A stretch of DNA of 64,000 nt from Amoebidium appalachense (lineage: Eukaryota; Ichthyosporea). The notes under the pieces were generated by a model. That model worked only from the letters and a program-made list of their open reading frames with translations. It ran no database searches and was not told the origin of the DNA. Position numbers and translations under genes: made by a program. Positions 1-23,580 of this stretch are shown piece after piece (positions within the stretch are counted from its first letter, which is position 1; each line of letters begins with the position of its first letter). The stretch lies in NCBI GenBank assembly GCA_963693365.1, contig CAVNZM010000003.1, positions 11,780,001 through 11,844,000 of the forward strand. Reading direction: 5' to 3'.

Positions 1-387
1 TAAATTGGTGGCTGCACATGAACAAACTAACCCAGCCTCTCCTGCCAACATACCCCTGCCCACTCCCTGGCCATGGCCTGCAATACAGTGTGCACCTAGA
101 CCCATGCATGGCATATGCTGGCACTTCCCCTTCCATTTCCTTCGTTTGCAAGGGGACATGTGGAACGTGCACATGCCAAAAGAAACAGCAGAGATGGGCA
201 ACAGGCACATATGTCCCAGCCTTTGCAAATGGAGCTTGAGAGCAACTCATGTGAACACATACACAGGTCATGCACAAGCCCACATACACAATTTTTCACC
301 CACCCACAAAACCTTTTTGTGTCCCCGGCCTTTGCACCCGTCTCACCCATGTTGCAGAACCCTTGGGCCATATATACCCCCCCCCTT

Positions 388-418
<31 letters not shown>

Positions 419-427
419 TCCACGTAC

Positions 428-2065
428 CGTTGTGCCCTCGAGGGGGTCTATCTTCTTTGCTTTTGATGATGACTTTGGTGTTGGGGGCAGGCCAAAGCCC
501 AACTCCCCAGCCGTGGCATTGCCCCAGGCCACGGCACTCTGCTCTGCGGCCACCAGCACACTGGCCTGGCCCATGGCCAGGGACCGGATGGCCCAGCCCT
601 GCAGGTCGTAGACGGGTTTGGGGTACATGGACGCCTCCTCCGTGGGCCTCACCCGGCCCCACAGGTACATCATGCCGTCCCCAAGCACAGTGCCTGAGAA
701 CGTGGCCCCTGCATACGGTGTCAGTGCCCTCACCACCCACCAGCCAACAGCAAGAAAGACCACACAAGCACGACACACAGCCTGTACCCCCCCCCCCCCC
801 CCCCCCCCCCTGCTCTCTTCTTTCATGGCTCGTATGCAACAAACACCCCTCTCACAGAGAGCTTAAGCTGCCTTGTCTCTCCCCTCCCACCCACTTGCAC
901 CCACAAAGACCCCAGCCACCCCCGCCCAGCCCACATCCTCACAGGCACACACAGCCACGCACCTGCGGCCAGCAGTCTGAAGGACTTTGTGGTCATCCTG
1001 TCCCATATGTCGCAGGCACACGGTGTAGGCACCCACTTGTCCTTGTTTGCCGTGGGCCCCCCACCCAGCCTGCCAAAGGCCCCACAGCCCCAGGCATAGA
1101 CGGTCTTGTCGTCAGCAGCCAGGGTGTGGTGGTTGCCTGCCGCTATGGCCCGCACAGGGCTGCCAGCAAGGGCACGCACTATCTTGGGGGTGGGGCTGGG
1201 GGCAAAGGCCATCTTGACGCTGCTGGCCTTTGTGTTGTACTGGCCGTCCGTGTTGTGGCCCAGCTTGCCGTACTCGGGGCAGCCAAACGTCAGCACCTCG
1301 CCTGCGGCCGTCAGCACGGCGCTGAAGTCTATGCCGGCCTTGACGCTGGTCACGGGGCTCTGTGTGCTGGCTGACAGGTCCACGGGGGTGGGCACGTTGC
1401 GCTGCTCCCCGGCACTGCCCAGCCCCAGCTGCCCATACTCGTTGCCGCCACACGACAGCAGCCGGCCAGTCTTGGTGGCAAACAGGCTGTGGTTCTTGCC
1501 TGCCGCTATGTCCACCACTGGGTCATCCTGTGTGCCATAGTTAGTCTCACACCCACCCCAAACCCTGCGCGGACTTGGCAGGGACAGTCTTTGTGCTGTA
1601 CTATTGAGGAAGTAATTGTGCTGTACTATTTAGGATGATCATAGAAACTGTGTGGGGACAGCAGGGTTTTACCTTGCTGCACAGCAGGGCGACCTTTGCC
1701 GGCACGTGCACGGTGCGTGTGTGGCCCAGGCCCAGCTGGCCGTTTGTGTTGCGGCCCCAGGCATAGACGTCCCCCTCCTGTGTGACTGCAAAGTTGTGCG
1801 CGGCGGCTGCCCCCGTGGCGACCAGCACCACGTTGTCCAGGCCCAGGCTGTGCGGCACGGGCAGGTGCACCTCCTCCACAGGCTCCTCGACCTTGCCCTT
1901 AGCCCCTGTGGCCCCGTCAGCAGCCCCCCTCCCCCCACCCTGCCCCACGCACGTGCACGGCAGGCCGCACGCACCCTTCTTGGCCGTCTTGCCCACACTC
2001 TTGCCCACCGTGTCCCAGCTCACGTTGCCGGAAATAAACAGCCGCCCTGCCAACGGTGCGCTCAT
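428..2065 (-). CDS. RCC2: RCC2-type RCC1-repeat (beta-propeller) protein, 3' end off window
   Basis: Three exons read on the minus strand: 2065-1673, 1527-963 and 708-428. Their phases (0, 1, 0) join cleanly, and each intron has GT and AG ends. The start ATG at 2065 opens with a segment like the RCC2 N-terminus (GRLFISGNVSWDTVGKS). RCC1-type repeats follow, with motifs such as AWGRNTNGQLGLG, SCGGNEYGQLGLG and FGCPEYGKLGHNTDG. The third exon holds SMYPKPVYDLQGWAIRSLA and the following VAAEQSAVAWG, which match RCC2 (TD-60) better than RCC1. In known homologues RCC2 acts at the inner centromere and midzone and in Rac1/Arf6 signalling; that role is by family only. The last exon, with the final blade, must lie left of base 1; 1-427 is intron with poly-C at about 379-413. 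The start is 294 bases from the makorin start, on the opposite strand. Confidence 0.88.
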
Positions 2066-2358
2066 TTTCTAGTTCTAGTGCGGTGTGGGGAAACAATTCA
2101 GGTGGTGTTTGTTTGCCGAGCTGTCCAGAAAATGCGGCATCTGGGAGCTTCTTTGCGCCTGAAAGAGGAAAAACACCTGCGCGCCATTTTTTGGCTGCAG
2201 CCAATGAGCATTAATGTAGATAATGCCTAATAAGGCTAGTGCGCACAAGGTATGACGACATATGACGTAACAGGGTGAACACACAACGCGGGCATGCGCA
2301 CCACCACTCTGGCAGACACACACAGGGAGACACGGGCACAGACACGGCCATCACGGCC
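2066..2358. promoter_or_regulatory. Shared upstream region between divergent RCC2 and makorin genes
   Basis: This 293-base gap separates the RCC2 start (minus) from the makorin start (plus), so both promoters must overlap or lie inside genes. It contains an AATG/TAATG-rich patch near 2200-2235 and a TATGACGACATATGACGTAAC stretch near 2252-2272 with a CRE-like TGACGTAA. No clear TATA box is visible. The makorin frame stays open upstream to an ATG at 2275, so the start could be earlier. The promoter role is inferred from gene arrangement only. Confidence 0.4.
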
Positions 2359-3548
2359 ATGGAGCTGTGCCGCTACTACGCGCAGGGTTGCTGCACGCGC
2401 GGCAGCAGCTGCATATACGCGCACGACCGCAGTGTGCGGGCCAGCAGCGTGTGCCGCTTCTACCTGCAGGGCAACTGTACGTATGGCTCCTCCTGCCGCT
2501 ACGACCATGTCAGGACCAAGCAGGCCACGGCACCTGGCCCAAAGAGGCCTGCCATGGCCACCCCACGACCAATAGCCAGCGCACCACCACCACAAGCCAC
2601 AGTCCCAGCAACGGCACCAGTACCCAGCCAGGTGCGTGGGTAAGGGGCATACAGGCAGGGGGTGTGAAGGGGTAGGATACAGATCGACAGGGAGGGAGTG
2701 GGACAGCAGCTGACTGTTTAGGAGGCAGGAGGCAGGGCGGGGTGTGGGTCTGTACTCTGCAACCGTGAAGGTGGGGCTGGTGGACGTGCTGGACACCAGC
2801 AGTGCAAAGACTATCGTACGTGTCTCCCCACCCTGCCTGAATGGCATGTACAGGTTGAGGGAAGGTGGTCGGGGGGCTTGTGGGCGAGACCTGCCAGATA
2901 GATGGAGTGGTGGCCTTTGCTGTAGATAATAGGTTGTCTTTCTTCACGCTGCCGTATCGCAGAGTCGAAGCAAATACCACCACCTTCAGGCCCATGTGGT
3001 GTTGCAGCCAGGTCAAGTCTGTTAACAGTTCAGACAACGGAGAATTCACAGTCAGGCCTGAAACTAGCAGTTCTGAAAGCTGTGCAATACAGCACGACTT
3101 GACGAGACCTTCACACATGGAGTCACCACACACAGCTACTTCATGCATGCACCTCCAGGTACAGACAGGCAGCCCACGGCAGCTCCGTGTTTAAACACAT
3201 TGTAAAGCCTGGGGGCTGTGCAGGTTGCACGTGGTCTTTAGTTTGCACAGGCCAGGCTTGTGGGTTTGTAGGCCACACACATGTAAACGGTTGCCTGTGC
3301 GCTTCCATCTATGTGCATACGGCTGTGACTGAGTGAGCCCCCCCCCCCCTTGCTCACCACAGCTGTGCCCGTTTGCGCAAAAAGGGCCGTGCCGGTTTGG
3401 CTCCGACTGCGGCTACCTGCACGGCGACCCCTGTCCTGTGTGTGGCTGCCTGTGCCTGCACCCAGACCAGCCTGCCCAGCGCCAGGGTAAATACTTTGGT
3501 TTTTCTGGTGGTGGTGGTGGTGGTGGCGGCGGCGGTGGTGGTGTGTGT

Positions 3549-3579
<31 letters not shown>

Positions 3580-3726
3580 GGGAGGGGGGGAGGGGGGGGG
3601 GGGGGGGAGGGGGAGGGGGGGGGGGGGGGGGGGGCAGCTGTGTACTGTGTATGTTGTGGTGTATCAATTTGCCAATTTGCCTTCCGTCCTTCTGCCCCTA
3701 TCCTATTTTTTGATTTTTTTTTTTTT

Positions 3727-3757
<31 letters not shown>

Positions 3758-4000
3758 GGAGGGGGGAGGAAGGGAGGTATATGGGTTTATGAAGAGGAGG
3801 TCTGGGGACCCACGGCTCTGCCTGCACAGAGCACATGGACGGGTGCCTGCAACGGCAGCAGCAGCAGGCAGCACGTGCAGAGGCAGTGGGCCGCAGTGCA
3901 GGTCTGGAGTGTGCCGTGTGCCTGGACGTGGTCACCGCAAAGAGTACCCCAGCACAGCGCCGATTTGGCATTTTGGGTATGTAGCAAAAAGGGGGGGGGT

Positions 4001-4039
<39 letters not shown>

Positions 4040-4889
4040 GACTGACATGCATGGGCAGAAAACTGCGAGCACGTGTTCTGCCTGGGCTGCATCCGCACGT
4101 GGCGCACCGAGGCCGTGGCCAACAGTCTTGTGCGCTGCTGCCCTCTGTGCCGCCAACCATCACACTACGTCACACCAAGCACGGTGTGGCCAGCAACGGC
4201 AGAGGAGAAGGCGGCCATCATAGACGGATACAAGGCCCACCTGGGGTAGGTTAAATATTATAGATCATAAGAGGGATACAAGGCCCACCTGGGGTAGGTT
4301 AAATATAGATCATAGAGGGATACAAGGCCCACCTGGGGTAGGTTAAATATAGATCATAGAGGGATACAAGGCCCGCCTGGTAGGCTAAATGTAGATCATA
4401 GAGGGATACAAGGCCCACCTGGGGTAGGTTAAATATAGATCATAGAGGGATACAAGGCCCACTTGGGGTAGGTTAAATATAGATCATAGAGGGATACAAG
4501 GCCCACCTGGGGTAGGTAAAATTTATAGATCATGGAGGGATACAAAGCCCACCTGGGGTAAGTTAAACAGATCATAGAGGGCTACAAGGCCCACCTGAGG
4601 TAGGTTAAATATAGATTATCACAGAGGGCTACAAGGCCCACCTGGAGTAGGGCCAAAAGGTACACACTAGTAGTTGCTAATATTAGCTGACATGCCCAAA
4701 CAATGCAGCACGGTGGACTGCAAGCACTTCCGGCAGGGAGAGGGGGAGTGCCCGTTTGGCAGCAGCTGCTTCTACCGCCATGCCTACCCCGACGGCACCC
4801 CGGCAGTGCCTTCATTACGCATATTGGGCACGGCAGAGGGCACACTGCAGGTCCAGAACAAAGTCAGGTAGGGGGGTGGGGGGTGGGAT

Positions 4890-4924
<35 letters not shown>

Positions 4925-5401
4925 CGGCACATGTGCTGAGGTGTGTAAGTGCGCTTGGATGGGGAGGTACTTGCAGGCACGGATGAGGCCTGAGGTGTGT
5001 AAGGTGTGTAAGGTGTGTGGGGGATGGGGTGGTAGGGGTGGGGTCGGATGACATGGCTCAGCAGGCCCGGATGGCCGGTAGCCATACTAGCTGGTCGTAG
5101 GGGCAGTGCAAGGCGGGATCATGCAATACGTGGCCTGGGCCGTGCTGTTGGGGACTGTGTGGTCAGCATGCTGGCATCCATGCTCCTTATTCTCCGCATA
5201 ATCTGTACGAGGTACATGTGGGGCGTACACTGTTTACTCGAGGCACAGACTACATATGTTTGCGCAGGATATGGTCACATGTTGCCATGCAGCATGCCCC
5301 GCCTTTCTTTTCACATGATATGCGCCACACTGACACCAGGCCTGTGCAGGCTGTGGGACTTTTTTGAGGCGCGAGACAGGGACGCCAACAGTGCACAGTG
5401 A
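2359..5401 (+). CDS. MKRN: Makorin RING-finger/CCCH E3 ubiquitin ligase, complete
   Basis: Six exons join in phase: 2359-2631, 3363-3486, 3830-3976, 4059-4245, 4709-4867 and 5350-5401, giving 313 residues. In order they encode two CCCH fingers (CRYYAQGCCTRGSSCIYAH and CRFYLQGNCTYGSSCRYDH), a proline-rich linker, a third CCCH finger (CPFAQKGPCRFGSDCGYLH) with the makorin Cys-His segment, and a C3HC4 RING. The RING is split over two exons (CAVCLDVV, then CEHVFCLGCIRTW and CCPLC). A fourth CCCH finger (CKHFRQGEGECPFGSSCFYRH) leads into the family hallmark HAYPDG and a short tail (LWDFFEARDRD). This domain order is diagnostic of makorins, which are RNA-binding E3 ligases. The C-terminus is shorter than in vertebrate MKRN1. 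A start at 2275 in the same frame would add 28 residues. I did not assign an exon between 2632 and 3362, although short open stretches exist there. Confidence 0.93.
4224..4650 (+). repeat. Tandem repeat of makorin exon 4 end plus its 5' splice site
   Basis: About ten copies of a roughly 44-base unit (GGATACAAGGCCCACCTGGG followed by GTAGGTTAAATATAGATCATAGAG) fill most of the intron between makorin exons 4 and 5. The first copy is the exon 4 end itself with its donor GTAGGT. Each later copy therefore carries a duplicate of the coding end and a possible 5' splice site. Copies differ by small substitutions and indels. Confidence 0.9.
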
Positions 5402-5481
5402 GTGCACAGCAGACATGAGCCATGGCACGAAGGACACACATGATATGCCCCAGCTGGCCTGGGGCCAATAATACAGGGCAT

Positions 5482-17068
<11,587 letters not shown>

Positions 17069-18733
17069 TTAGACACTAGTTTGGCTACTCTGACTACTCT
17101 GAGATCCTGATTGGCTGCCTGCAGACTTGCGGCCACGATTACTTTGCTTTCGATCGTGCCATTGCAGCTGCGTCTCTCCAGCAGGTGGCAACGCCAGGCC
17201 CAGCACAGCAGATGCACGAGAAGGGGGTGGGAACTGCCCACCAGCCGAGGGCTGGCCCACATGGCCCAAGTAAGGATGGGGACCGTGCTGCGGCAGTAGC
17301 CCAGGCATGGGGAAGGCAGGGCCGGGCTGAGGCGGCATGATGCCCCACGGTGGGGGCCAGCCATGTGGGTGGTGCGGGCCTGGATGGGGTGCAGGGGGCA
17401 TGTGCGGCACATGGCCCTGCTGCATGTCAAGCGCGGGTGCTGGTGGCATGGCATCCTGATTGGCTGCAACCCAACGTGGGCAGCTCTTGGCCCGATTGGA
17501 GCCGAGGCAGCCCTTGCCCTGGCGGCCACACGTCTTGCAGGTCTTGGGGGCTCTCTGGGGTGGCTGCATAGGAGGGGGCACCGGCAAATCCATCTGCAGG
17601 GGCCCCTCAGGGCCAATGTTGCGATGCTTTTTGCCCACTAGCATGGGCAAGGGCCGCTCACGCTGCGCCCCTGCATCGACACCGTCTGGAACAGGGAGGG
17701 GTGGCAAGGGGGCAGGCCGTATGGTTGCTGGCACAGCGTCTGCCCTCTCCTCGCGCATACGCTTGCGGTGATCTGCCAGGCCCTCGTGTGTGGAGCGCTG
17801 TGCATGTGCCGTCTGCCAGGTCTTCCACTTGTCGAAATGCTTCTTGATGTAGGCCGCATCCTTCATGTAGATTCCCCCAGCCACAGAGGCAGCCTTGTTG
17901 AAGTCTTGGGCCAAAGCCTCGAACAGCTGGCCGTTGGGCTTTGCATGTGCCTTGTAGGTGCCCAGGAGCAGCGTGCTGAATAGCTTGCGCTCCTGAGGGG
18001 TAAGCACCGGAAGGAAGGGGATGGCCACATGTTGCTTCTGCGCCAGGAACTTGTAGTCGCCCCTCAGTGCAGGGTCCGGCTGTGGTGCACCACGCGCCAC
18101 CTGGTTGCCCCCCCCCATGGCAGCACCGTCACCCTCCTCGACCTCACAGTCCTCTGGCCCGCCCATCACGCCATTGGCTGCAGGCTCGATGTTATCAGAC
18201 GGAGGTGGGGGTGCGGGCACCGCAACTGGCTCCTGCGCCGGGGCATTGGCCACACAGGAGAGCGGGGCAAAGTTGAAGTACTCCTCCGGTAGCTTGTAGC
18301 AGCCTACGGGTACCCACTGGGGGTCGAGGTGATGGCCGTACAGCATCAGCGCCAGTGCCTCCATGTCGTCAACAATCCAGGGGCTGTAGTGGGGGGGCCC
18401 CGATGCCTGGCCCAGGCGGTTGCGGTAGTGTGCACGCAGGTTGTGGCGGTGGCGCCTATTGGACATGGTGGCGTCCAGCAGGCGCAGCGACATGCGTGTG
18501 GCCCCAAAGTGGGTGGCCAGGGGGTTGTGCACTGCCCCCTCCACCTCGTTGGTGCCCCGGATGCAGCGGTAGCGCATGAGCCCATCTGCGTCGGCAGTGG
18601 TCTCGTAGTAGAGGGGCAGGCCGGGGGGGTCCGACAGACAGCCATTTTGGGCGTGTTCGAGCAGCGACTGTGGGGGCACAAGCAAACATCAGAGAGATGG
18701 GTGGGTGGTGGTGGTGGTAGTGTGTGTGTATGT

Positions 18734-18793
<60 letters not shown>

Positions 18794-18866
18794 TGGGGTT
18801 GCTAAGGAAAAAAACGAGCAGGGAAAGGCAAAAAACAACTGGCTAGGCAGCAAGGGCCGTGCGGGC

Positions 18867-18936
<70 letters not shown>

Positions 18937-18940
18937 ATGT

Positions 18941-18980
<40 letters not shown>

Positions 18981-19518
18981 GGCTAGGGTGTGCGTGTGTG
19001 TGCAGATGAACCAAGGATGACAAATAAGCGAAGAATCTTTTCTGTGGTGGTGGAGTTGTTGGGCGCCTGCAGGGGGAGGGGGGGGGGGGGGGGGATGTTG
19101 CCTCGAGTCTTTCAAAGCCATCCTTCTTGAACAGAGGCTTGCCATCCGGTCCGGGCGGCACATCCTTGTAGGTGTTTTTGAACTCCACCAGCCGCGAGAC
19201 CAGCGTGTATGGGTCGGGAATAACCCGCCGGATGCGCTCCATGAAGTAGCTCAGGTCGCCGCCCTTGAGCTCGGTTTCAATGTCGATGCCCTTCTGCTCC
19301 AGCACCCCCTGTGAGGCAGGATGCCAATATTAATTTACTACGCACACTGCAATTTGGGTTTGGTAGACTTTGATACCTGCCGTTATTGTAGGACCCCTCC
19401 CCTCCACCCCCCCCATCTTCTCCCCCAACACAAGTAAAAAATGCATGTGGCTCTTTCCCCCCACAACCCTACATTATTTCTCTCTAGGCATATGAATAAC
19501 CCCCACTCTCCTCCCCCC

Positions 19519-19560
<42 letters not shown>

Positions 19561-20593
19561 TTCCCCCCCCTCTCTCTGAGGCTCAGGCTCTCTCTCTTCC
19601 CTCAGAAGTTTTGTCGAAGGTGTGCATGGTTGTGGGTGGAATGGTGAGTGTGTGCTAACGAGTGTATGTGTGTGTGCGCGTCAGTCACGCATGTTGTTGT
19701 TGCCGTTTTTTTTATTTTTATTTTTTATTTTTTATTTTGGGGGGGGGGGGAGGGGGGGGCACCTTCACATGTCCGTAATCCTCTTCATTCCACACAAATA
19801 TTGCCTCGCTGAGTGCGCGTGCGTACTCAGCCCTGCGGGGGTGTGACTTGTACGTGCCGTCCGCCGTGTTTGCAATGGAGTGGAAGGCGTCATTCAGCAC
19901 AGTCTGCCACACCACCTCCCCAGGCGGTGCCTGGCCCAACATGCCCTCTCTGGGAGCTGCCTCGGGTCCCCCTGGGGCTGCCTCAAGGCCCCCCGGGGCT
20001 GCCTGGGGGTCCTGGGGGGGTGCCTGTGGGCCGGCAAGGGGTTGCTGCTGCTCGGCAGGGGGAGGGGCTGGGTCAGGGACCACCGGCACCTCGGCACCTG
20101 GGTCCGGTGGGGGCTGAATGGGCCGTAGCCACTGCAGGTGCACCATCAGCTCAAAGGGCGGCGGGCCCAGCTCTCCCAGGGTCTTGCCCTTGTCGGGGCC
20201 AAAGGGCACCTGCATGGCCGGCGACAGCACCTGATCAACCCGCACCACTGCATGCTTCTTGCCCACCTTCATGCCCCCCCAGCGCTCCGGCTGCACAGCC
20301 AGCACCACCCCGGTGGCTGCTGCAGCATGTGGGCCCCGCCGGGGCACAATCTCAACCCCTTCACCGAGTGCCTTTGCATGAAGCCGCGCTGCATGTCATA
20401 GAGGGAAGCAAAAAACTCAGCCAAAAAGCCACAGCACCAACGTTTTTCTCTTCGCTCCACAAAAATCAAATGCATATTCCTTAGCAACCCCCCTTCCCCC
20501 CCCCCCCCCCCCCCCCCCCTTCTCCCTCCCCCCCCCCCCCTCCCTCCCAGTGCCCAGCTTGTGTGGCACTTGCACGTGTTAACAGTGCTATAG

Positions 20594-20634
<41 letters not shown>

Positions 20635-20726
20635 ACCACCACCACCACCACCAATCACCCCCTCCTTTGATAGCCACCCGACACCCAGCATAACACAACT
20701 GGAACACTGGCCCATGTGGTCAGCCA

Positions 20727-20758
<32 letters not shown>

Positions 20759-22252
20759 TCCCCCTCCCCTCTCCCCTCTGGGGGGCCCAAAATCTTTCTA
20801 TATCTGGCATAAGCACATAAGCACTGGGGCAAAAAGCAGGTGGGATACACACCTGACAGGTTTGGCCTATCGACCACGGCCGAGTAGACCTGCAGGGACG
20901 CATATGCATCAAGGGCAGCGTAGGTGGCCTGCACCTCTGATAGCGGCTCGTGCCAGTTGGAGCATCGAACAAGTGCCGGCTTGGGCAGCTTCTTGCCTAT
21001 GACCTGGGCAGTGATGTCGGCCAAGCCCCGGGCCGCAGAGGTGATAGCTGCACGGGCATAGCAGAACCGGCCCAGCTCCAGATAGCTGGCCACAGGGGTG
21101 CCGTAGTCCTTGTTGAGGTGGGCCGAGTCCGTGCCGATCTGCTTGCCCACCTTGATGATGCTGGGGTCCCTAAGCAGCGCAATCAGCTCGTCCACCAGCC
21201 GCGCGGGCGGGCTGTGGTTGGGGCCCATGCGTGCCAAGTGGAAGATGTACACGGCCCGTGCGGTGGCAATCTGCAGCGTGCAAACCTTGGACCGCGCCTG
21301 GCCCACCCGATAGACCCACTCGCAGTCCAGCCCCACCACGCGGTGCTGCTGCCCCTCCAGGTCGGCACGAATGGCCGCTGTAGCCACCACCGCCCCCTGG
21401 CAGTCGGTGTACACCGGCTTAGGGTAGTTGGCCGGCAGCTCCAGCCCAGGCAGACCGTCCGTCACGCTTACCAGCGCAGCCTCGTTCAGACGGACGGGGC
21501 ATTTTGGCCGGGCTAGGGTTGGAAACATGCGCTCAACAAACGCCCGGTCTTGGCAGCACCGATCTGTGTAGAAGAAGGCCGGGCCCTTGCTGTTGAGCGC
21601 CGCCGTGGTGGCAGAGATGCGCTGGATCACGGGCTCAATCTCCTGGTGGCTGCAGTCCCGTGTAAATACCTGCGCCCGGATCTCTGGGGTGCCGCACTGT
21701 GTGAGAGGGCATCTCCGAGCAGCCATGCATGTTCTAGCTTCCCTTACCACATGGCCCTTCACGAGACTTCAGTGCCCACACAATCCTTTCCCCCTCCCTC
21801 CCCCCAAACCCATGTGCCCACATACTTTCCCCTCCCTCTCCCCCAAAACCCTTCCCCCTCCTTCCCCCCCAAACCCATGTGCCCACATACTTTCCCCAGG
21901 CCTCCCTTTCCCCCAAAATCTTCCCCCCCCCCTCCCCCCTAAACCCATGTACCTACAATCCTTCCCCCTTCCTCCCCCTAAACCCTTGTGATCACAATCC
22001 TTTCCCCCTCTCTGCCTTCCCCCCAAACCCATGTGCCCACGATCCTTCCCCACTCCCCCTCCCCCCAAACCATGGGACAGCCCTCCATATGGCACCTACT
22101 GTCCCCCCCCCCCCCCCCCCCACCCCACCCCGGGCCTCTTGCCCTCTCTACCTTCAACCCCGACGGTGGTGTCTCTCCCCCCCCCCCCCCCCCCCCCCCC
22201 CTGCATCCCTTGCAATCACTGGCCCCTACTCCCATTCTGCTTGGCAGAAGCT

Positions 22253-22325
<73 letters not shown>

Positions 22326-22556
22326 ATTCCCCGCCAAAAGAAAGCTCCACCCCAGCCCACCCCAATCTCTACCCAGCAAAAACACATACACACATATCTG
22401 GAGCTTCCTAGTTTTTGCTCGACAGGGCAAGAATTGTCCCCAAAACCCACATACTACAAACCTCTACTCACAGTGTGCCACCTCATTAAATGTGGAGCCT
22501 AAGAGATTTAAAGGCCCTAGAGGGGGGAGGGGGGGAGGGGGGGAGGGGGCGTGTGT

Positions 22557-22587
<31 letters not shown>

Positions 22588-23018
22588 GGGGCGTGTGTGG
22601 GGGGGGGGGGGAGGGGGGAAGGGGGCCTGGGGGAGAGTGGGGGGAGGGGGGAGAAGAGGAGGGACCACACACCGCCAAGCTCGTTTACACAAGTCCATAG
22701 GCCTCGGTACAGAGGCTCCCCATTGATGCCGGTGAGCTTCCCAATTTGGAAGGTGTGGTCGGCCTTGAGCACGTTGTTTACGGGCTTGAGCTGCGTGTCC
22801 AGGCTCTGGTACTTTGCCGTGCGGTCGCTGAACTCAGTATACACGGCACTCAGGTATTTGCCTGAACCCCAAGTACTGTTAGAACTCCACCACCCTCCCA
22901 TCAGGACCATCCCCCCCATTCCCTCTAGTCCCTCGTGTTCATCTCACCTCTCTGTATTTTCGTAAGTCTGTATGGCTTTTCCCATCTCAAAAACGCTACA
23001 CACCCATCTCCGGCCGTT

Positions 23019-23053
<35 letters not shown>

Positions 23054-23238
23054 CCCCCGCCTCCCGGCGCGCGCAAACCCTCCAAGTCATTGCACCAACT
23101 TTCACCTTCTTTCCCCTTTGTGCCCCATCTGCAGTTTGTCCCCTGCACGTCCGTTTGCCCTTCCCCCCACACCCTCCTGCCACTACTATAATAACCATTA
23201 AGTACCGCCACCAAGATCCAGTCTACCACCATGTGCCC

Positions 23239-23273
<35 letters not shown>

Positions 23274-23524
23274 CTCTCCACCTCCTTTCCCCCAACACAC
23301 ACAGACACACATGCGCACACCCACCATCTAATTTCAGGCATAACAGTTCTCCACGATTTCCCAAGCACACTCACTGGTACATGGACCGTTATGCTTTCAC
23401 CCCTCTGATGATCCCTCTGCCCCCTCCCCCCCCCCCCCCCCCCCCCCCCCCCCACCACCACCACCACCACCACCACCATGACTGATTGCCACCACCACCA
23501 CCTAATCCATCACCATGTCCCCCC

Positions 23525-23580
<56 letters not shown>

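Noticed and set aside
2740-3194. Possible additional makorin exon or separate small gene in the first intron
   Set aside because: Short frames exist on both strands, but none matches the makorin family, and exons 1 and 2 already join in phase without them.
3413-4163. Long open frames across makorin introns on both strands, rich in Pro, Gly or His/Thr
   Set aside because: They are translations of poly-C/poly-G and CA/GT repeats, which stay open in most frames. The makorin exons in the same interval explain the real coding.
4582-4845. Minus-strand frame opposite the fourth makorin zinc finger
   Set aside because: It is a shadow of the makorin exon 4709-4867 and has no recognisable features.
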